Source: ZC4RG30 sp041168985 (GTDB lineage Bacteria > Pseudomonadota > Gammaproteobacteria > Steroidobacterales > Steroidobacteraceae). Taken from it: 5,685 nucleotides of DNA. The stretch spans positions 1 through 5,685 of the forward strand of contig JBEEKA010000065.1 of NCBI GenBank assembly GCA_041168985.1, in the 5' to 3' direction. The position numbers were made by a program, and so were the translations under genes. The notes under the pieces were generated by a model, which saw only the letters and a list, made by a program, of their open reading frames with translations, had not been told where the DNA came from and did not search any database. Positions 1 through 5,685 of this stretch are shown here, in pieces; position 1 is the stretch's first letter, and every line of letters starts with the position of its first letter.

Positions 1-1129
1 CGAACACGCCGAAGTCCTCGGACGCCGTCGTCGGTTCGATCGACTGCACGTTCTCTGCGCCCAGTCCCTTGGCCAACGCGGTCTTCAGCCGCGCCGCCAT
101 CGCCGGGTCGTTGTAAACAACTTCGCTGCGATCCGGCAGCACGGTCACCGTGGGCTCTCGCGGCGCATTGCCCGCCGCGGCCTCGGCCTTCGCCATGCGC
201 GCGATGGCCGCGAGCATGTGCTCCTGCGCTTCCGGCTTGTAGGAACGAACGGTGAGCTGCACGGTGGCGTCATCCGCGATCACATTGCGTCGCGTGCCGG
301 CATGGAAGGTGCCTACGGTGATGACGGCCGGATCGAGCGGGTTCACTTCGCGCGCGATGATCGACTGCAGCGTGACGACGAAGCGCGAGGCGATCAGCAC
401 CGGATCGATGGCCAGGTGCGGCAGGGCGCCGTGGCCGCCCCGACCGTGGAAGGTGATGTCGACACTGGCGGAGGCCGCGGACGCCGGACCCGAGATCGCA
501 TCGACCTGCCCCGCGGGCAGGAGGTTCGTGTCATGGATCGCGAGGACGTAATCCGGCTTCGGGAAGCGTGTCATCAGCCCGTCCCGGATCATGCGCTCGG
601 CGCCGGCCACGCCTTCTTCGGCGGGCTGCCCGATGAACACCAGCGTGCCCTTCCAGTCCTTGCGGGACTTTGCCAGCAGGGTCGCGGCGCCCAGCCATGA
701 AGCCATGTGGATGTCATGCCCACAGGCATGCATCACGGGCACGGTCTCTCCGGCTTCATTGCGCGCGGTCACCGTGCTCGCATAAGGAAGACCCGTCTGC
801 TCGCGCACCGGCAGCGCATCGAGCTCCGTGCGCACCATGACCGTCGGGCCAGTGCCGTTGCGCAACACGCCGACGATGCCATGGCCGCCCACCTTTTCCG
901 TGACCTCGTAGCCCAGGCCGCGCAAGGCCGCTGCGAGTTTCGCGGCGGTCTGTACCTCCTGGCCGGAGAGCTCGGGATGCTGGTGGATGTCGCGATACAT
1001 CGCGTCCATCGCGGGGTACGCGGCATCGAGGCCCGCGAGTACCCTGGATGCCGGCATCGGCGCCGCCAGCGCGGTCGCCGCGCAGTGAGCGGCGGCGAGG
1101 GGAAGGAGGACGTTCATCAGCTTCCGCAT
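1..1129 (-). CDS. Exported M20D-family metal-dependent amidohydrolase, 3' end outside the window
   Basis: Reading from ATG 1129 gives 376 residues without a stop before the window edge; perhaps 40-70 are missing by comparison with the family. It belongs to the M20D (HipO/ILR1-like) peptidases, zinc- or manganese-dependent enzymes that hydrolyse N-acyl amino acids or similar amides. Residues 1-22 look like a Sec signal peptide: basic MRK, a hydrophobic core and an A-L-A cleavage site before A23, so it is probably periplasmic. HQHPELS (49-55) is the usual family opening. Metal-site residues are C136 and H138 in HACGHD, E171/E172 in GQPAEEG and H199 in AIHD; D104 lies in ELDALP. GRGGHGALPH (229-238) marks the dimerisation domain with H233. 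The visible end is TASEDFGVF (368-376), which precedes the last metal-binding His in the family. It sits 27 bases downstream of the LigI-like gene and is probably in the same transcript. Substrate is unknown: hippurate hydrolase, N-acyl amino acid hydrolase or a peptide/amide hydrolase are all possible. Confidence 0.92.
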   Translation of the reverse strand, partial: MRKLMNVLLPLAAAHCAATALAAPMPASRVLAGLDAAYPAMDAMYRDIHQHPELSGQEVQTAAKLAAALRGLGYEVTEKVGGHGIVGVLRNGTGPTVMVRTELDALPVREQTGLPYASTVTARNEAGETVPVMHACGHDIHMASWLGAATLLAKSRKDWKGTLVFIGQPAEEGVAGAERMIRDGLMTRFPKPDYVLAIHDTNLLPAGQVDAISGPASAASASVDITFHGRGGHGALPHLAIDPVLIASRFVVTLQSIIAREVNPLDPAVITVGTFHAGTRRNVIADDATVQLTVRSYKPEAQEHMLAAIARMAKAEAAAGNAPREPTVTVLPDRSEVVYNDPAMAARLKTALAKGLGAENVQSIEPTTASEDFGVF

Positions 1130-1133
1130 CTCG

Positions 1134-1140
1134 CCACCTT
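1134..1140 (-). promoter_or_regulatory. Ribosome binding site of the M20 amidohydrolase gene
   Basis: The minus strand reads AAGGTGG at 1140-1134, one mismatch from the consensus AAGGAGG. It is 4 bases before the ATG at 1129-1127 and 16 bases before a second in-frame ATG at 1117-1115. The spacing favours the upstream ATG, which also gives the more complete basic N-terminus of the signal peptide. Confidence 0.7.
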
Positions 1141-1156
1141 TCGGAGCAAATTGGGA

Positions 1157-2080
1157 TCAACCGACCTCTTCGGGCCAGTACAGGCGCATCGGGTTGTCGA
1201 CCAGCAGCTTTTTCTGCAGTTCGGCCGTCGGCGCGATGTGCGGGATGAAGTCGACCAGCAGGCCATCGTCCGGCATGTGGTCCTTGAGGTTCGGGTGCGG
1301 CCAGTCCGTGCCCCACAAGACCCGGTCCGGAAACTCCTCGACCACGCGGCGCGCGAAAGGCACGACATCGCGATAGGCATTCTGCTCGCCATTGAGCGCC
1401 GACGGGCCCGACTTGCTCAGGCGCTCCGGGCAGCTGACCTTGCTCCAGACATTCTGGTGCTCGCGCATGAACTTCAGGAACAGCGAGAACTCGGGGCCGT
1501 CGATCGGCTGGTCGACATTCGGGCGACCCATGTGGTCCACCACCACGGTCGTCGGCAGCGCCGTGAAGAAGTCCCACAGCTCCGGCAGATCGACCGCCTC
1601 GAAGTAGATGACCACGTGCCAGCCGAGCTTCGCGATGCGGCCGGCGATCTCCATCAGCTCGTCTTTCGGCGTGAAGTCGACGAGACGCTTGACGAAGTTG
1701 AAGCGCACGCCCCGCACGCCGGCGGCATGCAGGTCGAGCAGTTCCGCATCGGTGATCGTGCGGCGAACGGTGGCAACACCGCGTGCCTTGCCGTTCGAAG
1801 CACGACAGGCATCGACCATCGCGCGGTTGTCCGCACCGTGGCAGGTGGCCTGCACGACGACATTGCGCGCGAAACCGAGGTGGTCGCGCAGCGCGAACAG
1901 CTGCTGCTTCGACGCGTCGCAGGGCGTGTATTTGCGCTCCGGCGCGAAGGGGAACTCCGCACCCGGGCCGAACACGTGGCAGTGCGCATCGACCGCGCCC
2001 GGCGGCAGCACGAACCTAGGCTTCGCCGGGCCGCTGTACCAGTCGAGCCAGCCTGCCGTCTTGGTAAACACTTCAGCCAC
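1157..2080 (-). CDS. ligI: LigI-like amidohydrolase, probable 2-pyrone-4,6-dicarboxylate lactonase
   Basis: This 307-residue TIM-barrel amidohydrolase closely resembles LigI of Sphingobium SYK-6 (293 residues as I recall), which opens 2-pyrone-4,6-dicarboxylate to 4-oxalomesaconate in the protocatechuate 4,5-cleavage pathway. Shared stretches include GAVDAHCHVFGP (28-39), LRDHLGFARN (64-73), RFNFVKRLVD (126-135), WHVVIYFEA (154-162), VVDHMGRP (180-187), WGTDWPHPN (256-264) and NPMRLYW (296-302). The known LigI active-site set (from memory H31, H33, R124, R130, Y156, H180, R183, R217, D248) maps to H33, H35, R126, R132, Y159, H183, R186, R220 and D259, all conserved. A stretch near 225-236 appears about eight residues longer than LigI. 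There is no signal peptide, so it is probably cytoplasmic. It starts at GTG 14 bases after gltD and ends 27 bases before the next gene, so it is likely co-transcribed. No other lig-pathway gene is visible, so the substrate is less sure than the family and another lactone carboxylate is possible. Confidence 0.82.
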   Translation of the reverse strand: MAEVFTKTAGWLDWYSGPAKPRFVLPPGAVDAHCHVFGPGAEFPFAPERKYTPCDASKQQLFALRDHLGFARNVVVQATCHGADNRAMVDACRASNGKARGVATVRRTITDAELLDLHAAGVRGVRFNFVKRLVDFTPKDELMEIAGRIAKLGWHVVIYFEAVDLPELWDFFTALPTTVVVDHMGRPNVDQPIDGPEFSLFLKFMREHQNVWSKVSCPERLSKSGPSALNGEQNAYRDVVPFARRVVEEFPDRVLWGTDWPHPNLKDHMPDDGLLVDFIPHIAPTAELQKKLLVDNPMRLYWPEEVG

Positions 2081-2089
2081 GCTTGCGTA

Positions 2090-2093
2090 CTCC
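2090..2093 (-). promoter_or_regulatory. Ribosome binding site that fixes the GTG start of the LigI-like gene
   Basis: The minus strand reads GGAG at 2093-2090, 9 bases before the GTG at 2080-2078. It lies in the 14-base gap just after the gltD stop TGA (2097-2095). No ATG in the right frame lies between the gltD stop and this GTG. The protein from this GTG also aligns with the LigI N-terminus, so GTG is the best start. Confidence 0.7.
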
Positions 2094-2094
2094 G

Positions 2095-3510
2095 TCAGGC
2101 TTCGACGCCGATATACGACAGGATGCCCTTCGCGGCCTCGCGGCCCTCGAAGACGGCCGTGACCACGAGGTCCGAACCGCGCACCATGTCGCCGCCCGCA
2201 AAGACCTTCGGATTGGTCGTCTGGAAAGGCGTCTGCTTCGCGGCGGACACGCGCACGCGGCCATTGCCGTGCACCGCGACGTCATGCGGGCCGAACCAGT
2301 CGGCCGGGCTCGGGTTGAAGCCGAAGGCGATGATCACCGCATCGGCCGGGATCACCTGCTCGGTGCCGGGGATGGCTTCCGCCACGCGACGGCCACGCGG
2401 GCCGGGCGCACCGAGGCGAGTCTCGACGACCTTCACGCCGGCGACCTTGCCGTCCTTCGAGACGAGCTCGATCGGCTGGCGGTTGAAGAGGAACTCCGCG
2501 CCCTCTTCCTTGCTGTTCTTGTAGTCGCGGCGCGAGCCCGGCATGTTGTTTTCATCGCGACGATAGGTGCAGGTCACGGACTCCGCACCCTGGCGCAGCG
2601 CCGTGCGGATGCAGTCCATGCCCGTGTCGCCGCCGCCCAGCACGACGACCTTCTTGCCCTCGAGGTTCACCCAGGGCGTGCCGTCGTTGATGCCCAGCGC
2701 CTGGTTGCCGTTCGACACCAGGTAAGGCAGCGCTTCATACACGCCCGGCAGGTCTTCACCAGGGAATCCGCCCTTCACGTACTTGTAGGTGCCCATGCCG
2801 AGGAAGACCGCATCGTAGTCCTTCAGCAACTGCTCGAAGGCGATGTCCTTGCCGATCTCGACGCCGAGCCGGAATTCGACGCCCATGCCTTCCATGATCT
2901 CGCGGCGCTTCTCGACGACTTCCTTCTCGAGCTTGAAAGCCGGGATGCCGAAGGTCAGCAGGCCACCGATGCGCTCGTACTTGTCGAAGACGACCGGCGT
3001 GACGCCGTTGCGCACGAGGATGTCGGCGCAACCGAGGCCGGCCGGACCGGCGCCGACGATCGCGACACGCTTGCCCGTCTTCACGACGCTGGACATGTCC
3101 GGGCGCCAGCCCTGCTTGAGGGCCTCGTCGGTGATGTACTTCTCGATGGAACCGATCGTGACGGCGCCGAGGCCGTCGTTCAGCGTGCAGGCACCTTCGC
3201 AGAGACGGTCCTGCGGGCAGATGCGGCCGCAGACTTCGGGCAGCGAGTTCGTCTTGTGCGAGAGCTCCGCGGCTTCGAAGAGGTTGCCTTCGTTGACGAG
3301 CTTCAGCCAGTTCGGGATGTAGTTGTGCACGGGGCACTTCCACTCACAGAACGGGTTGCCGCACGACAGGCAACGGCCTGCCTGCTGCGAGGCCGAGGGC
3401 GCATCGAAGGGTGCGTAGATTTCCTTGAACTCCTTGACGCGGATCTCGACCGGGGTCTTGTCCGGGTCGTGACGCGGGATGTCCAGGAATTGGAGGTTCT
3501 TGTCAGCCAT
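2095..3510 (-). CDS. gltD: Glutamate synthase (NADPH) small (beta) subunit
   Basis: This is the FAD- and iron-sulfur-containing subunit that oxidises NADPH and passes electrons to the GltB FMN. It has 471 residues, essentially the same as E. coli GltD (472). The N-terminal adaptor carries two cysteine groups, C47/C50/C55/C59 (CLSCGNPFCEWKC) and C94/C98/C104/C108 (CGRICPQDRLCEGAC), which supply the 4Fe-4S ligands. An FAD-binding Rossmann motif GAGPAG lies at 153-158, followed by IGGLLTFGIPAFKLEKE (181-197). The second Rossmann motif GGGDTG (292-297), for NADPH, is followed by MDC and by YRRDENNMPGSRRD (316-329). The C-terminal FAD motif is AGGDMVRGSDLVVTAV (438-453). E. coli has Ala where this protein has G297, a mild substitution. 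The ATG start is supported by family alignment of the N-terminus and by its overlap with the gltB stop. It is probably co-expressed with gltB. Dihydropyrimidine dehydrogenase and other GltD-like reductases share the fold, but the adjacent gltB makes the assignment secure. Confidence 0.98.
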   Translation of the reverse strand: MADKNLQFLDIPRHDPDKTPVEIRVKEFKEIYAPFDAPSASQQAGRCLSCGNPFCEWKCPVHNYIPNWLKLVNEGNLFEAAELSHKTNSLPEVCGRICPQDRLCEGACTLNDGLGAVTIGSIEKYITDEALKQGWRPDMSSVVKTGKRVAIVGAGPAGLGCADILVRNGVTPVVFDKYERIGGLLTFGIPAFKLEKEVVEKRREIMEGMGVEFRLGVEIGKDIAFEQLLKDYDAVFLGMGTYKYVKGGFPGEDLPGVYEALPYLVSNGNQALGINDGTPWVNLEGKKVVVLGGGDTGMDCIRTALRQGAESVTCTYRRDENNMPGSRRDYKNSKEEGAEFLFNRQPIELVSKDGKVAGVKVVETRLGAPGPRGRRVAEAIPGTEQVIPADAVIIAFGFNPSPADWFGPHDVAVHGNGRVRVSAAKQTPFQTTNPKVFAGGDMVRGSDLVVTAVFEGREAAKGILSYIGVEA

Positions 3511-3524
3511 TACGCGGCCCTGCT
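3508..3524 (-). promoter_or_regulatory. gltB/gltD translational coupling junction with weak ribosome binding site
   Basis: Read on the minus strand, the gltB stop TAA (3512-3510) and the gltD start ATG (3510-3508) share one base, giving TAATG. A weak Shine-Dalgarno-like AGCAGGG (3524-3518) sits 7 bases before the ATG, inside the last gltB codons. One-base overlaps of this kind usually allow a terminating ribosome to restart, which suits two subunits needed in equal amounts. The coupling is inferred; the overlap is seen directly. Confidence 0.75.
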
Positions 3525-5685
3525 CAGGTTCTCAACCAAGGATTTCAACGACGCCGCCTTCGGCTTCACGATCCAGAAGCGGCCGATGTACGAACGGAAA
3601 TTGCGCAGGATCTCGGCGCCCCAGGCGCTGTCGGTCAGTGCCACGTGCTTCTCGATCAAGTGCTGGAGGTGCTGCAGGTTGGCCTGCATGCCTTCCGGCG
3701 TGATGCGATGGATGTCTATCAGCTCGTGGTTGTAGCGATCGACGAAGTCGCGGTCCATGTCGAGCACGTAGGCGAAGCCGCCCGTGAAGCCCGCGCCGAA
3801 GTTCACGCCCGTGCGACCCAGCACGCAGACCACGCCGCCCGTCATGTATTCGCAGCAGTGGTCGCCAGCGCCTTCGACGACGGCGATGGCACCCGAATTG
3901 CGGACCGCGAAACGCTCGCCCGCCTGGCCCGCCGCATAGATCTCGCCACCCGTGGCACCGTACAGGCAGGTGTTGCCCATGATCACGGTGTCCTTGGCGA
4001 CGAAGCCCGCGGTACGCGGCGGCTTCAACACCAGCTGGCCGGATGACATGCCCTTGCCGACATAGTCGTTGGCATCGCCTTCGAGCGTCATGTGCAGGCC
4101 GCCGGCGTTCCACACGCCGAAACTCTGGCCGACCGACCCGTACAGGTTCACCTGCAGCGGCGCCTTCACCATGCCGTAGTTGCCCCAGCGACGGGCGATT
4201 TCGCCCGAGACGCGCGCACCGATCGATCGGTTGAAGTTGTGGACGTCATAACGCCACTCGCCACCGCTGGCCGATTCGATGGCCGGCAGCATGTCCGCGA
4301 CCATGCGCTCCGCCAGCTCGCCCTTGTCGAAGGGCGGGTTGTTCGGCGAAAGGCAGAACTGCGGCACGTCGCGGCCGATGCCGTCGTTGGAAATCAGCGG
4401 CGACAGGTCGAGACGACGCTGGCGCGGCGATTGGCCTTCGGCCGCCTGCAGCCGCTCGACGCGACCGATCAGCTCTTCCATGCTGCGCACGCCGAGTTCG
4501 GCCATGATCTCGCGGCACTCCTGCGCCACGAAGCGGAAGTAGTTCATGACCATTTCCGGCAGGCCGATGAAATGCTTCGTACGCAGCACTTCGTGCTGGG
4601 TGGCGACGCCCGTGGCGCAGTTGTTCAGGTGGCAGATGCGCAGGTACTTGCAGCCCAGCGCCACCATCGGCGCGGTACCGAAGCCGAAGCTCTCCGCACC
4701 GATGATCGCGGCCTTGATGACGTCGAGCCCGGTCTTGAGGCCACCGTCGGTCTGCACGCGCACCAGGTGGCGCATATTGTTCCGGCGCAGCGTCTGGTGC
4801 GTTTCGGCCAGGCCGAGTTCCCACGGCGAACCCGCGTACTTGACCGAGGTGATCGGGCTGGCGCCCGTACCGCCGTCGTAGCCGGAGATCGTGATGAGGT
4901 CGGCATAGGCCTTCGCGACGCCCGCCGCGATCGTGCCGACGCCCGGCTCGGCGACCAGCTTCACCGAAACCAGCGCCTGCGGGTTGACCTGCTTCAGGTC
5001 GAAGATCAGCTGCGCCAGATCCTCGATCGAGTAGATGTCGTGGTGCGGCGGCGGCGAGATCAGGCCGACGCCCGGCCGCGCATAGCGCAGCTTGGCGATC
5101 ATGTCGTTGACCTTGTCGCCCGGCAGCTGACCGCCCTCGCCGGGCTTGGCGCCCTGCGCGACCTTGATCTGCAGCACCTCGGCGTTCACGAGGTAATGCG
5201 GCGTGACGCCGAAGCGGCCCGACGCGATCTGCTTGATCTTCGAGTTTTTCTCGGTGCCGTAGCGCACCGGATCCTCGCCGCCCTCGCCCGAATTGGATCG
5301 GCCACCCAGGCGGTTCATCGCGATGGCAAGCGCCTCATGCGCCTCGGGCGACAGAGCGCCCAGCGACATGCCGGCGCAGTCGAAGCGCTTCAAGATCTCT
5401 TCGGCAGGCTCGACCTCCTCCAGTGGCAGGGGCGGGCCATGGGGTTTCAACGCCAGCAGGTCGCGCAGCGTCGAAGCCGGTCGTTCGTTGACCAGCCTGG
5501 CGAACGACTTGTAGGTGTCGTAGCTGCCGGACATGACCGCACCCTGCAGCGTCGCGATCACGTCCGGGTTGTACATGTGGTACTCGCCACCGTGCACATA
5601 CTTGAGCAATCCGCCGGGCTCTATGGAACGCATGTTGTTCCAGGCGCGCTGCGCGGTGTGTTCGACGTCCTGCTGCAGATCGGCG
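3510..5685 (-). CDS. gltB: Glutamate synthase (NADPH) large (alpha) subunit, C-terminal half, 5' end outside the window
   Basis: This is the large subunit of NADPH glutamate synthase, which transfers glutamine amide nitrogen to 2-oxoglutarate on FMN in the cytoplasm. About 724 residues are visible, roughly the last half of a family protein of about 1,480-1,520 residues. The frame stays open to the window edge, so the ATG at 5633 is internal and 17 further in-frame codons precede it. Residues below are counted from that Met. The FMN-containing synthase domain spans about 1-430, with GGRSNSGEGGED (110-121), GAKPGEGGQLPG (161-172), SPPPHHDIYSIEDL (193-206) and SGYDGGTGASP (250-260). The 3Fe-4S ligands form Cx5Cx4C at C328, C334 and C339, the spacing known for Azospirillum GltB (1102/1108/1113). 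By that offset E204 matches the loop 4 glutamate that couples the two active sites. The glycine-rich beta-helix domain spans about 460-690. The N-terminal glutaminase domain with its catalytic Cys lies outside the window. No frameshift or missing key residue is seen. Confidence 0.98.
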   Translation of the reverse strand, partial: ADLQQDVEHTAQRAWNNMRSIEPGGLLKYVHGGEYHMYNPDVIATLQGAVMSGSYDTYKSFARLVNERPASTLRDLLALKPHGPPLPLEEVEPAEEILKRFDCAGMSLGALSPEAHEALAIAMNRLGGRSNSGEGGEDPVRYGTEKNSKIKQIASGRFGVTPHYLVNAEVLQIKVAQGAKPGEGGQLPGDKVNDMIAKLRYARPGVGLISPPPHHDIYSIEDLAQLIFDLKQVNPQALVSVKLVAEPGVGTIAAGVAKAYADLITISGYDGGTGASPITSVKYAGSPWELGLAETHQTLRRNNMRHLVRVQTDGGLKTGLDVIKAAIIGAESFGFGTAPMVALGCKYLRICHLNNCATGVATQHEVLRTKHFIGLPEMVMNYFRFVAQECREIMAELGVRSMEELIGRVERLQAAEGQSPRQRRLDLSPLISNDGIGRDVPQFCLSPNNPPFDKGELAERMVADMLPAIESASGGEWRYDVHNFNRSIGARVSGEIARRWGNYGMVKAPLQVNLYGSVGQSFGVWNAGGLHMTLEGDANDYVGKGMSSGQLVLKPPRTAGFVAKDTVIMGNTCLYGATGGEIYAAGQAGERFAVRNSGAIAVVEGAGDHCCEYMTGGVVCVLGRTGVNFGAGFTGGFAYVLDMDRDFVDRYNHELIDIHRITPEGMQANLQHLQHLIEKHVALTDSAWGAEILRNFRSYIGRFWIVKPKAASLKSLVENLSRAA

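Larger units (their letters stand above)
1..5685 (-). other. Apparent four-gene transcription unit gltB-gltD-ligI-like-M20D
   Basis: All four genes are on the minus strand, with junctions of -1, +14 and +27 bases. No hairpin followed by a T-run, and no spaced -35/-10 pair, can be seen in the two short gaps, which are too small to hold much. The promoter would lie beyond position 5685, upstream of gltB, and the end of the unit beyond position 1. The unit is inferred from spacing and direction; internal promoters within gltD cannot be excluded by eye. Confidence 0.65.

Noticed and set aside
1064..1129. Lipoprotein signal (lipobox) around Cys16 of the M20D protein.
   Set aside because: The residues before Cys16 are Ala-Ala-His, which do not fit the L-[AS]-[GA]-C lipobox. 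A normal Sec cleavage site after A22 fits better.
1130..1156. Possible terminator or promoter between the LigI-like and M20D genes.
   Set aside because: The 27-base gap has no inverted repeat followed by a T-run and no -10-like element; it holds only the ribosome binding site.
756..1577. A 273-codon minus-strand frame overlapping the LigI-like and M20D genes.
   Set aside because: It lies in a different frame across two real genes, has biased Arg/Gly/Pro composition, and does not match any family I recognise. The frame starting at 1129 gives a coherent M20D protein.
707..2524. A 605-codon open frame on the plus strand opposite the M20D, LigI-like and gltD genes.
   Set aside because: It crosses three well-supported minus-strand genes, is rich in Arg, His, Ala and Asp without any recognisable domain, and is the usual antisense shadow produced by G+C-rich codon use.
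2083..3735. A 550-codon open frame on the plus strand opposite gltD.
   Set aside because: It is fully antisense to gltD and the end of gltB, has low-complexity composition and no family resemblance. The opposite strand encodes conserved glutamate synthase.
5631..5633. ATG at 5633 as the start of the glutamate synthase large subunit.
   Set aside because: The frame stays open for 17 more codons to the window edge and the visible protein is only the C-terminal half of the family, so this Met is internal.

Overview
The window is a G+C-rich bacterial chromosomal segment in which all four genes are read from the minus strand, so transcription runs from high to low coordinates. The closeness of the glutamate synthase subunits to the enterobacterial and Azospirillum-type NADPH enzymes, the G+C-rich codon use and the presence of a LigI-type lactonase suggest a proteobacterium, probably beta or gamma. 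That assignment is inference from protein resemblance, and no rRNA or other phylogenetic marker is present.

In transcription order the layout is as follows. (1) Positions 5685-3510 hold the C-terminal half of gltB, the large subunit of NADPH-dependent glutamate synthase, cut by the window edge at its 5' end. (2) Positions 3510-2095 hold complete gltD, the small subunit, whose ATG overlaps the gltB stop by one base. (3) Positions 2080-1157 hold a complete amidohydrolase very similar to LigI (2-pyrone-4,6-dicarboxylate lactonase), which starts at GTG with a Shine-Dalgarno site in the 14-base gap behind gltD. (4) Positions 1129-1 hold an exported M20D-type amidohydrolase, 27 bases further on and cut by the window edge at its 3' end. 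No hairpin terminator or obvious promoter lies in any junction, so the four genes look like one transcription unit.

GltB and GltD together form the enzyme that makes two glutamates from glutamine and 2-oxoglutarate using NADPH. GltD takes electrons from NADPH, and they pass through iron-sulfur clusters to the FMN of GltB. The two downstream hydrolases are not part of ammonia assimilation. One resembles a cytoplasmic aromatic ring-cleavage pathway lactonase, and the other is probably a periplasmic metal-dependent amide hydrolase. Their tight attachment to gltBD is the only unusual aspect of the window. I found no CRISPR array, mobile element, RNA gene or clearly novel system, and no gene-free stretch longer than 27 bases.
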